Shown: positions 7,385 to 15,030 of the stretch, piece by piece
Position numbering within the stretch: the first letter of the stretch is position 1
Layout of the letters: the number at the start of each line of letters is the position of its first letter
IMG/VR virus record: IMGVR_UViG_3300046171_000252
Coordinates: 124,001-188,000 of that record
Direction: 5' to 3' (one strand)
DNA from: a virus
Length of the DNA: 64,000 nucleotides
Notes under the pieces: generated by a model
What the model saw: the letters and a program-made list of their open reading frames with translations, nothing else
Told to the model about the DNA's origin: nothing
The model's database searches: none
Position numbers and translations under genes: made by a program

Positions 7385-8744
7385 GACTACAATTCTCAGA
7401 AACTTAATATGTAACGAAAATTATTCTCGCAAAGTCATTCCATTTATAGAACCAACATATTTTGAGCAAAGAGGTGAAAAAGTAATCTTTGAGGAGATTA
7501 CTCAGTTCATTGTGAAGTACGGTTCTGCCATCACAACAGAAGCACTAAATATTGAGGTTGAAAATCGGACAGATTTAAACGAGAGTGAGATTAAAGAAAC
7601 CAGAGACATCTGCAATTCGTTTACGGATCTTCCAGTAGATAATGAATGGTTAACGGATGCTACTGAAAAGTGGTGTCGTGATCGTGCGATTTATCTTGCA
7701 CTGATGGAATCTATTCACATTGCAGATGGAAATGACGAGAAGAAGAGTAGAGATGCAATTCCTTCCATTCTTTCTGATGCACTGGCAGTTTCTTTTGACA
7801 ACAACATTGGACACGATTACCTAGAAAATTATCAAGAAAGATATGAGTACTATCACAGGAAGGAGGAGAAGGTTTCGTTTGATCTCGAATACCTTAATAA
7901 GATTACGAGCGGGGGCATATCTAATAAGACTCTTACTATCGCGCTTGCTGGTACTGGCGTCGGGAAGTCTTTATTCATGTGCCATGTTGCTAGCTCCGTG
8001 TTGCTCCAAGGGAAAAACGTTCTCTACATTACAATGGAGATGGCAGAAGAGAAAATTGCTGAACGAATTGACGCAAACTTATTAGATGTTGCCATTCAGA
8101 ATATTGTAGATTTGCCTAAGTCAACGTTTGAGAATAAAGTCACTAAGTTGGCAGCAAAAACTCAGGGCACACTTATAATTAAAGAGTATCCAACTGCGAG
8201 CGCACACAGTGGACATTTTAAAGCACTTCTTAGTGAGCTTGCACTTAAGAAATCATTTAGACCTGATATTATTTTCATTGATTACCTTAATATATGTGCT
8301 TCCTCCCGTTATAAGTCGGGGATGTCTGTTAATTCATATAGCTATATTAAGTCTATTGCAGAGGAGCTTAGAGGGTTGGCTGGCGAAGCCGAGGTCCCTA
8401 TCGTATCTGCCACCCAGACCACTCGTAGCGGTTATGGTAGCTCTGACGTTGACCTTACTGACACTTCTGAGTCCTTTGGTCTCCCTGCTACTGCTGATCT
8501 TATGTTTGCCCTTATTAGCACTGAGGAACTTGAACTGATGGGACAGATAATGGTGAAGCAATTAAAGAACAGATACAATGATACTGTAGTCAATAAGAGA
8601 TTTGTGATTGGAATTGATCGTGCCAAGATGCGTCTTTATGATTGCGAACAATCAGCACAAGATAATATACTTGACTCCGGACAGGAAGAGGAGTATAATA
8701 ACGAGGATAGACCCAAGAAATCATTTGAGGGATTTAAGTTTTGA
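7371..8744 (+). CDS. 41: Replicative DNA helicase, gp41 (DnaB family)
   Basis: A 457-residue hexameric helicase. The N-terminal domain (about 1-150) resembles the primase-interacting DnaB_N. The C-terminal RecA-like core has Walker A ALAGTGVGKS, Walker B FIDYLNIC and the sensor block SATQTTRSGYG. It unwinds the fork and carries gp61 primase. ATG 7371 (MERIETTIL) is preferred over 7341 because it fits family N-termini and overlaps uvsX only slightly. Confidence 0.95.
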   Translation: MERIETTILRNLICNENYSRKVIPFIEPTYFEQRGEKVIFEEITQFIVKYGSAITTEALNIEVENRTDLNESEIKETRDICNSFTDLPVDNEWLTDATEKWCRDRAIYLALMESIHIADGNDEKKSRDAIPSILSDALAVSFDNNIGHDYLENYQERYEYYHRKEEKVSFDLEYLNKITSGGISNKTLTIALAGTGVGKSLFMCHVASSVLLQGKNVLYITMEMAEEKIAERIDANLLDVAIQNIVDLPKSTFENKVTKLAAKTQGTLIIKEYPTASAHSGHFKALLSELALKKSFRPDIIFIDYLNICASSRYKSGMSVNSYSYIKSIAEELRGLAGEAEVPIVSATQTTRSGYGSSDVDLTDTSESFGLPATADLMFALISTEELELMGQIMVKQLKNRYNDTVVNKRFVIGIDRAKMRLYDCEQSAQDNILDSGQEEEYNNEDRPKKSFEGFKF

Positions 8745-9034
8745 GAGGATACTATTCAGTCTTTGATCCTGATGGCAAGAAAATTGCTGATTGCGGTGCT
8801 ATCAAAGATGCCGTTAATCTTATTAGAACAAGAGGCGATGGGCATTACTATCAATTTAACCCAATCTATGAAACAGTTGACGTTCAACTCTTGGAAAGAC
8901 CAGAACTTCCTACTAGAGATATTACTATTGATGTGAATAGTAATTCTTATGAAGTAGAAGAACCTGAATACATTGAAGTTCAAGGACAAAAATTACAAAT
9001 ACAACAATCCGAACAACCCAAATTAGACTTATGA
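8741..9034 (+). CDS. Conserved cyanophage hypothetical protein (97 aa), TTG start
   Basis: Starts at TTG 8741 overlapping the gp41 stop (TTTTGA). The product MRGYYSVFDPDGKKIADCGAI... has a compact N-terminal domain and an acidic Gln-rich tail. It sits between gp41 and mazG. No enzymatic motif is seen and its function is unknown. Confidence 0.75.
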   Translation: MRGYYSVFDPDGKKIADCGAIKDAVNLIRTRGDGHYYQFNPIYETVDVQLLERPELPTRDITIDVNSNSYEVEEPEYIEVQGQKLQIQQSEQPKLDL

Positions 9035-9438
9035 GTAATGTAAACACTGATGCATATCTTGAGTTTGTGAATGCCGTCACATCTCAACCCAGTCAAGATG
9101 CCGATGCCTTTGAGTATCGTATTCAAGAACTTCGTGGAGAGGGATTTGAAACACACCGACTTCTTACTGCTGCTGTAGGAATGTCTGCCGAAGCAGGTGA
9201 GTTTACTGAAGTTGTAAAGAAGATTATCTTTCAAGGTAAACCAGTCAACGAAGAGAATCTGTTTCATCTTAAACGAGAACTTGGAGACATTATGTGGTAT
9301 GTTGCACAAGCATGTATGGGTCTCAATATTTCTCTTGATGATATCATTGAGATGAATGTTGATAAACTCAAATCACGATATCCTGGTGGTGAGTTTGATG
9401 TCCATTATTCTGAAAATCGTGTTGAGGGAGACCTATGA
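9031..9438 (+). CDS. mazG: MazG-like nucleotide pyrophosphohydrolase
   Basis: A 135-residue all-alpha NTP-PPase domain. The metal-binding motifs are visible as the EAGEFTEVVKK helix and ELGDIMWYVAQACMGL, which supply the E-x-x-E and E-x-x-D ligands. MazG-type enzymes hydrolyse (d)NTPs; in cyanophages the enzyme was proposed to tune nucleotide or ppGpp pools, though dNTPs such as dGTP are better supported substrates. It starts on an ATGA overlap with the preceding gene and lies in the replication cluster. Confidence 0.93.
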   Translation: MSNVNTDAYLEFVNAVTSQPSQDADAFEYRIQELRGEGFETHRLLTAAVGMSAEAGEFTEVVKKIIFQGKPVNEENLFHLKRELGDIMWYVAQACMGLNISLDDIIEMNVDKLKSRYPGGEFDVHYSENRVEGDL

Positions 9439-9632
9439 GTCAAGATAAAAAAGTAACATTAGAACTATCTGTCTATCAGGCAGCAGCAGTTCGTCAGTCA
9501 TTATTTACTGATATAAAAGGATATACTTATGATCCTACATGTTGTCCGCAACGTGTGATTGATATTCGTCAAGCAATTGTAAGTATTGATGAACAAATTG
9601 AGGAAATTGTGAATGATAACGAAAGTAGTTGA
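9435..9632 (+). CDS. Conserved cyanophage hypothetical protein (65 aa)
   Basis: A 65-residue soluble protein (MSQDKKVTLELSVYQAAAVRQ...) with a Cys pair (CC near residue 37) and predicted helix-loop-helix. It overlaps mazG by 4 bp and the following permease gene by 20 bp. Function is unknown. Confidence 0.75.
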   Translation: MSQDKKVTLELSVYQAAAVRQSLFTDIKGYTYDPTCCPQRVIDIRQAIVSIDEQIEEIVNDNESS

Positions 9633-10653
9633 ATCTATTTTAAAGAATGAACTCTATATGGGTTACATCTTTGGTATTATGATCTTGGGTGGTTTCATCC
9701 GGGATTATTCTGCATTAGAAGATGTATATGCTTTAGCAAAGAAATACATCAAGGATAATCGTGTCCTTGTTATTATCACATCATTGTTGGGTGGTATTCT
9801 TCCTATTCCAGGACGTGTTGCTTTATCGGCACCACTTCTTGATGCAATTGCACCACCTGATAAACAACGTCGTTCTGATTTTGGTGTGATTGATTATCTA
9901 TCTGTTCATCATTATTATTGGTGGTCTCCATTAGAGAAGACAGTTGTTCTTCCTATGGCAGTGATGGGAGTTTCTTATTCAACTTTTCTTGGATATACAA
10001 TCATTCCACTTATCATTACTCTTACTTATACCTGGTGGTATATTTTCACAAAAGTTCCTGCCACTTCTGTTATTCCTAATCTAGAATATGTTAGAGAATT
10101 TAATTGGAGACGTGCCATTACTGGGTGGGCACCTCTAATTGCTACTGTTATCCTTCTACTGAATACCGGTAAGGGGGGAGCAATATTCTTTTTCCCTTGG
10201 TTCCTTGGAATGGCAATCTATTATTCTATTGTGTTTAAGGATTGGAAGTGGGGTAAGTGGTTAGATGGTAAGTTTGCTATCATTGCTACTCTTGTCCTTG
10301 CCCTTGGTGGAGTGGTAGGATTAATCAAAGGTCCAGTCATGAACTATCTCCAAGCAGCAACGCCTGAAATGTTAGTTCCTGCATCTCTTGTTGCTATGGT
10401 TGCTGCCTACATTATGGGTTCATCTGGCAAGTATGCTGGTATGACCTCTGCACTTGTGGCAATCTTTGGACCTCAATATCTTGTTTGGTTTCTTTGTACC
10501 GAGTATTCTGGATACTTGATCTCACCCGCACATAAATGTTTGATGATCGGGCAACAATACTTTGGAACACCAATCAGAAAATACTACAACGTTCTTTCTA
10601 GATTGTGTGTTATACTGGTTGGATATGCGGCACTAGTTACATTCGTATTCTAA
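9613..10653 (+). CDS. Polytopic membrane permease, DUF401-like
   Basis: A 346-residue integral membrane protein with roughly nine hydrophobic segments. The segment GGILPIPGRVALSAPLLDAI (near residues 59-78) strongly recalls the LLPMPGGALxSAP signature of the DUF401 family, which belongs to the ion-transporter superfamily of uncharacterised anion or organic-acid permeases. A second re-entrant-like segment (YIMGSSGKYAGMTSALVAIFG) lies in the C-terminal half, consistent with the inverted-repeat architecture of that superfamily. The substrate is unknown. As a phage gene it is a candidate auxiliary transporter for the infected cell's inner or thylakoid membrane. Confidence 0.75.
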   Translation: MITKVVESILKNELYMGYIFGIMILGGFIRDYSALEDVYALAKKYIKDNRVLVIITSLLGGILPIPGRVALSAPLLDAIAPPDKQRRSDFGVIDYLSVHHYYWWSPLEKTVVLPMAVMGVSYSTFLGYTIIPLIITLTYTWWYIFTKVPATSVIPNLEYVREFNWRRAITGWAPLIATVILLLNTGKGGAIFFFPWFLGMAIYYSIVFKDWKWGKWLDGKFAIIATLVLALGGVVGLIKGPVMNYLQAATPEMLVPASLVAMVAAYIMGSSGKYAGMTSALVAIFGPQYLVWFLCTEYSGYLISPAHKCLMIGQQYFGTPIRKYYNVLSRLCVILVGYAALVTFVF

Positions 10654-10850
10654 TGTATACAATCCTCAACTATCTCATATCATTCTGGACGGTAGTTGTG
10701 ATGAATTGTATACAACCTGTGAACTGGAAATATTGTTATCGTGTTGACCAATGGTTAGTTCCAGAACTTCATGAGGGATGGAAACATTATACTGGTGAGA
10801 TAGTTCCCTATCAGACAGAAAAAGAGTATTTAAAGTCAATAAGAGATTAA
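10653..10850 (+). CDS. Conserved small protein with N-terminal hydrophobic helix (65 aa)
   Basis: ATG 10653 shares its A with the permease stop (TAATG). The product (MYTILNYLISFWTVVVMNCIQPVNWKY...) has one membrane helix or signal anchor followed by a hydrophilic tail. The position suggests a partner of the permease or simply a co-transcribed gene. The ORF could be extended upstream to 10605, but that would overlap the permease by 49 bp. Confidence 0.7.
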   Translation: MYTILNYLISFWTVVVMNCIQPVNWKYCYRVDQWLVPELHEGWKHYTGEIVPYQTEKEYLKSIRD

Positions 10851-10866
10851 TTATAAATATCTTTAT
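10850..10866 (+). promoter_or_regulatory. Late-type phage promoter (TATAAATA)
   Basis: TTATAAATATCTTTA begins at 10851 and is repeated exactly upstream of the structural gene at 19958. TATAAATA-type boxes without a -35 element are the T4-like late promoter signature. It lies about 35 bp before the virion-protein-like gene at 10887. Confidence 0.7.
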
Positions 10867-10886
10867 AAGAATTGTGTTGTCTGGAA

Positions 10887-11711
10887 ATGAACTCCAAAGA
10901 AATTAATAGTATTGCAGAAGCATATGCTAAAATGAATATCCGAGGAAATGATTCTGAGGAGCAAAAAAAGCGTCTTGAGAAGAAGCGTGGTATGAAACTG
11001 GACGATCATCCACAATTTAAAAAGGAAGCAAAATTAGATCCTGTTGGTCAGGAAGATGAAGATATTAATAATGATGGTAAGAAAGACAAAACAGATAAGT
11101 ATTTGAAGAATCGTCGTAAGGCAATCGGTAATGCAATTGCCAAAGAGCAAGTTCATCTAAATGATATTTCCAAGACTTACTTAGATCAGATTGCGACTAA
11201 TGAAGATGAAATTGATGAGGCACTGACTGGTGAGCGTCGTCAGGCAGCTGCAAAGAAAATGAATACCGCAAAGTCTGGTAGTGATCGTGCCACTGCATTT
11301 AATCTTGCCACTCGCAATGACATGGGTTCTTCTTACCAGAAGAAATCAACCGGTGGTAAGGGTAGTAGATTCCCTGGATATGGAGACAGAGGTGCTGGTA
11401 ATGCAGCAGCACGTCGTCAAGGTAAGGAACCTATGAGACAAGGACCTGAAAAGAAAGTTTCTGAAGAAACCTTGAAAGCAACCGGATTGTTCTCTGAAAA
11501 AGAGATTGCTGCTATAGAAGAAGCAATGAGTTCTTATGACAAAAATCGTAAGAGAGCAGCACAAAGAGCAGCAGACAGAAATGCTGCCAGAGCTGCTGGT
11601 AAGACTGGTGTAGTTCCTGGTGTAGGTTATGTAACTCCTAATAAGGAGAGAGAAACTTATACTGATGAGAAGGGCACCGAACGCCATAAGTCAGGAGCAA
11701 AAATGTCATGA
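10887..11711 (+). CDS. Putative virion-associated protein with Ca-binding-like loop (274 aa)
   Basis: Basic, low-complexity protein starting MNSKEINSIAEAYAKM. Near residues 54-70 it contains EDEDINNDGKKDKTDKYL, an Asp/Asn-rich D-x-N-x-D-G-x-x-D loop like a single EF-hand or dockerin calcium site. The middle and C-terminal parts are Arg/Ala-rich with repeated A-A-R and A-A-K-K patterns. Similar proteins are annotated as virion structural in cyanophages. ATG 10887 is preferred over the out-of-pattern start at 10872. Confidence 0.7.
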   Translation: MNSKEINSIAEAYAKMNIRGNDSEEQKKRLEKKRGMKLDDHPQFKKEAKLDPVGQEDEDINNDGKKDKTDKYLKNRRKAIGNAIAKEQVHLNDISKTYLDQIATNEDEIDEALTGERRQAAAKKMNTAKSGSDRATAFNLATRNDMGSSYQKKSTGGKGSRFPGYGDRGAGNAAARRQGKEPMRQGPEKKVSEETLKATGLFSEKEIAAIEEAMSSYDKNRKRAAQRAADRNAARAAGKTGVVPGVGYVTPNKERETYTDEKGTERHKSGAKMS

Positions 11712-11902
11712 TGAAGTCCTATCGGAATTTCTCTGAGGACATTGAGCAGCGTCGTCAGGCAATGAAGCAAAGGTCTAGTCAGCAACTACAAAAATTTAAA
11801 GCAAGAACTGCTGGTGCTCAACAAGAAAGACAGGCAGATACTGCTGATCGCGAAAACCTAAAAAAAGAAATCAAAAAAGAATTGCAACAAGACTCTAAAT
11901 AA
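11711..11902 (+). CDS. Small helical protein with capsid-targeting-like N-terminus (63 aa)
   Basis: MKSYRNFSEDIEQRRQAMKQ followed by a long Gln/Lys/Glu-rich helix. ATG 11708 and ATG 11711 are both possible; 11711 overlaps the upstream TGA stop. The first ten residues (basic, then aromatic, then acidic) resemble the head-targeting leader of T4 internal proteins (MKTYQEFIAE type). It may be an internal head or scaffold-like protein. Inference only. Confidence 0.6.
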   Translation: MKSYRNFSEDIEQRRQAMKQRSSQQLQKFKARTAGAQQERQADTADRENLKKEIKKELQQDSK

Positions 11903-11919
11903 TTTAAAATTTTTTTGAT

Positions 11920-13440
11920 ATGTCTAAAAATATTACTATTCCGGGATATCTTGATGGTCCTTTGGGAGTTATTCTAGAGGCGATTGATAGCACTCGTGGT
12001 GTGGAAACTTCTCCTATTCCAATGAGTGTTAATCAAAGCGATGTTGATGAAAACCCTGACACTACCAAAACAGTTCTTTTTAAGGCAAAGATTCATGTAA
12101 ATCCGAGTAGAAGAACTGCTATTAGAGATGAGATTGTTGAGTATTTAAATGGTGTTTTGGATAAGGGCAATTTTAGTGATTTTGTAGAAGTAAGAAGTGG
12201 TACACCAACAAAACCTGACTCTGAGCAATTTGATGTTGTAGTCAAATATTCTGGCAAAAAACCACAAGTAATTAGAATACTAGTTAAACCAACTAATGCT
12301 GGTGGTTCTGGCGGTGGTGCTGCTAAAACTAAAATACAAGAAGTTGGTCAAGCATTATTCACTGCCATAAGATATCTTAAGAATAAAGACCTTGAGTGTC
12401 ATCCCGATGATATTTCAAACTGTTTGACGACTGCTGATTATGAGGCAGGTATGGAGTATGTGGATTGTAATAAAGAAGTCAAAATAGATGAAATAATGGG
12501 ACTTGAGCAGCAATGGAAAGATGCATTTATTTTAGGTGCTAATAAAATTCATAAGGAAGTTGGTGAAAGTGGATGGGAATTTTTGAGGGGAGATAGAATA
12601 GTTGATGATGGAGCACTTAAGAAAGCTTTCACTAGAGTAAAGAAAAATAGTCCGGCTGCACCAGATAATGAAGATAAATGGAATCCCTCTGACATATGGA
12701 TGATAAAGAAAAGTGAAAAGAATGCCATAGTATCAAAACTTGCAGAAGAAAATACGATAGATTGCTTAAATGAATATATTGCTTCAAAGTTTAAAGATAA
12801 AGAATTTATTGGATTATCTTTGAAGAAACTTGGTTCAAGTGCTAGATGGACTACGATGAATCCACCTAATACAAAACAACTTGATAAAGCAAAAAAGGTC
12901 AGATTTATTAGATCTAAAACTTTGCAGGAACTGACAGCATTCTCTGCCATGGATGTATATTTTGTTTTTGCACCATCAGGAAGTAAGACTAAGGATAGTT
13001 TTCAGGCAAGAAATTTTGCAGGAACTAATAGGGGAGATTGGAAGTTGGAAATTAAAGGGGAATTTGCTGCTCAGGGAAAAATTCAGGGGCAGGTAATGAG
13101 AAATCTTTTGACTGCTGCTGGTTTTTCTAAACCTGTTCCTAATGAACCATCTTTTGATGATTGCAAACCAGGATCTAATAAGGTGCAGGCAATTAATAAA
13201 GAAATTTACGATATAATGAATGGGTTAAGTCCTAAACCAAAAGGATGGAATGCTAAAACTGCACAAGCAGAAATTCGCACAAAGGATGCTTCATGGAGGT
13301 ATAGTAAGTTGGCAGGACTAAGACTTTTGGAATGGTTGATGAGTCTCCCTCAATCGGATGCAAATCGTGCTACGAAGGAGATGTATCTTTATGCATCTTC
13401 TCAAACTGATAAATCATCTGTTCATTATAAAATTTATTAG
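11920..13440 (+). CDS. Large uncharacterised protein, possible nuclease-like or virion protein (506 aa)
   Basis: The product begins MSKNITIPGYLDGPLGVILEAI. Region 70-130 has alternating beta strands, EQFDVVVKY then VIRILVKP, which resembles a D...(E)xK nuclease core but lacks the expected Glu. A central DKWNPSDIWMIKK block is well defined. The C-terminus is helical and basic. It sits inside a block of putative virion proteins and is preceded by AT-rich DNA without a strong ribosome binding site. Function cannot be assigned from sequence alone. Confidence 0.75.
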   Translation: MSKNITIPGYLDGPLGVILEAIDSTRGVETSPIPMSVNQSDVDENPDTTKTVLFKAKIHVNPSRRTAIRDEIVEYLNGVLDKGNFSDFVEVRSGTPTKPDSEQFDVVVKYSGKKPQVIRILVKPTNAGGSGGGAAKTKIQEVGQALFTAIRYLKNKDLECHPDDISNCLTTADYEAGMEYVDCNKEVKIDEIMGLEQQWKDAFILGANKIHKEVGESGWEFLRGDRIVDDGALKKAFTRVKKNSPAAPDNEDKWNPSDIWMIKKSEKNAIVSKLAEENTIDCLNEYIASKFKDKEFIGLSLKKLGSSARWTTMNPPNTKQLDKAKKVRFIRSKTLQELTAFSAMDVYFVFAPSGSKTKDSFQARNFAGTNRGDWKLEIKGEFAAQGKIQGQVMRNLLTAAGFSKPVPNEPSFDDCKPGSNKVQAINKEIYDIMNGLSPKPKGWNAKTAQAEIRTKDASWRYSKLAGLRLLEWLMSLPQSDANRATKEMYLYASSQTDKSSVHYKIY

Positions 13441-13441
13441 T

Positions 13442-13666
13442 ATGAAACCTGAAATAAAAGAACTAGTAAAATCCTTCAAATCAAAGAAGAAAAATGAGCG
13501 GGAAAGATATAATGATTTTCTTTATCATTGCTTTATGGCATATCATGATAAAGTAAAATCAAAATCGCCAGATAAGGTTAAGAATAAATATATTATTATG
13601 AGGGATAGTATGCTTAAATACCTCATAGCACATGAACAAGAAGTAATAGAACAATTAAGTAAATGA
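13442..13666 (+). CDS. Small basic helical protein (74 aa)
   Basis: Begins 1 bp after the previous stop (TAG T ATG) as MKPEIKELVKSFKSKKKNER. It is Lys-rich and all helical, with no known family. The ORF could extend to 13358 only by overlapping the 506-aa gene, so ATG 13442 is chosen. It overlaps the next gene by 4 bp. Confidence 0.7.
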   Translation: MKPEIKELVKSFKSKKKNERERYNDFLYHCFMAYHDKVKSKSPDKVKNKYIIMRDSMLKYLIAHEQEVIEQLSK

Positions 13667-15012
13667 AGTCTTTCTTTCAATTTCTGCGTGAGAGTACTGC
13701 TGTTCAACAAGCCACCCGTCTTGGATTAAAGACTGATGGTCATGGTGGATGGTATGATAATAAGGGAGAGTTTGTTGCAAAGACAGAAAAGGGAACACTA
13801 AAATTTTTTAATAAGCGTCAGAGAGTAGGAAAGCAAGATCCGCCACAAACTGATAAAGAAAAGAATTTATCTGCAACATCATCGGCACCTGCTGCCGCAC
13901 CAGAGGAACCCACACAGGCAAAAGCAGCACCGGAACAAGAACCACAAAAAGATGCCAACACTCCTGTAGTATTAGAACCACCTGAAGTTGAGAAGACAAA
14001 AGGAACTCTCACAATTGCCTTTGGTAGATTTAATCCTCCTACTACCGGACATGAAAAACTTTTGGATACAGTTTCCAAGTCATCCGATGATGGTGATTAT
14101 GTTATTGTTCCATCGCGTAGTCAAGACCCCAAAAAGAATCCATTAGATACTGATACTAAAGTCTCTATCATGAGACAGATGTTCCCTCAACACAGTGAGA
14201 GAATTGTTAATGACCCTCAGAACAGAACCATCTTTGATGTCTTGAAGAAGGCACATATGGATGGGTATGCCAATGTAAGAATTGTTGGTGGTGCAGATCG
14301 CCAGAAAGAATTTGACAAGTTGGTTAATAATTATAATGGTAAGATGTATCAGTTTGATAATGTAGAGGTTCGTTCTGCCGGTGATCGTGATCCGGACTCT
14401 GATGATGTAGAAGGAATGTCTGCATCAAAGCAAAGAAAGGCAGCAGTAGAAAATAATTTTGATGCATTCTATAAAGGTATTCCCTCCTCAATGTCTAAGA
14501 AGGCAGCAAAGGAAATGTTTAATAATATTCGTCTTGCGATGAATGTTTCTGAAGGATGGAACATGTGGGAAATCTCTCCTATATTTGATTGGAAGAATCT
14601 TCGTGAAAATTATATCAAAAAGAATATATTCAACCTGGGTGAAATTGTTGAAAATTTAAATCATGGACTGGTTGGTAGAATTATTCGTAGAGGCACTAAT
14701 TATCTAATCTGTGTCACAGAGGATAACATTATGTTTAAGTCCTGGATTAAGGATGTTATGGAATCTAAGAAAGAAATGCCTAATGTTGCACCCAAAGATA
14801 GAGCAGCAATTAATGCTCGTGCGAAGAATGTTTTTAAGAAAGATTTAAAAGGAACTGTGGTTGGCATAAACGAACAAAAGAATACTGAGGTGTCTGGAGT
14901 TCCTGGTGATCAACGACTTATTGGAACTGATGCACACTTTAAATATGTAAAGTCTTTGGTTCCTGGAAGTGACTGGGGAAAACAATTCATAAATAAGTAT
15001 AGAAAAAAGTAA
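13663..15012 (+). CDS. Putative internal virion protein with nucleotidyltransferase domain (449 aa)
   Basis: The N-terminus MKSFFQFLREST resembles T4 capsid-targeting leaders. Residues about 65-110 are a Pro/Ala/Glu linker. Residues about 115-275 form a cytidylyltransferase-like domain with FGRFNPPTTGHEKLL, the HxGH-type motif (TTGH), and a later SASKQRKAA block equivalent to the ISSTxxR motif. The C-terminal part is uncharacterised. The family transfers nucleotidyl groups, as in NadD, NadM or CTP:phosphocholine enzymes. The combination suggests an enzyme packaged in the head and delivered with the DNA, which is inference. Confidence 0.8.
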   Translation: MKSFFQFLRESTAVQQATRLGLKTDGHGGWYDNKGEFVAKTEKGTLKFFNKRQRVGKQDPPQTDKEKNLSATSSAPAAAPEEPTQAKAAPEQEPQKDANTPVVLEPPEVEKTKGTLTIAFGRFNPPTTGHEKLLDTVSKSSDDGDYVIVPSRSQDPKKNPLDTDTKVSIMRQMFPQHSERIVNDPQNRTIFDVLKKAHMDGYANVRIVGGADRQKEFDKLVNNYNGKMYQFDNVEVRSAGDRDPDSDDVEGMSASKQRKAAVENNFDAFYKGIPSSMSKKAAKEMFNNIRLAMNVSEGWNMWEISPIFDWKNLRENYIKKNIFNLGEIVENLNHGLVGRIIRRGTNYLICVTEDNIMFKSWIKDVMESKKEMPNVAPKDRAAINARAKNVFKKDLKGTVVGINEQKNTEVSGVPGDQRLIGTDAHFKYVKSLVPGSDWGKQFINKYRKK

Positions 15013-15030
15013 CTATTTGTTTGTTTCCAA

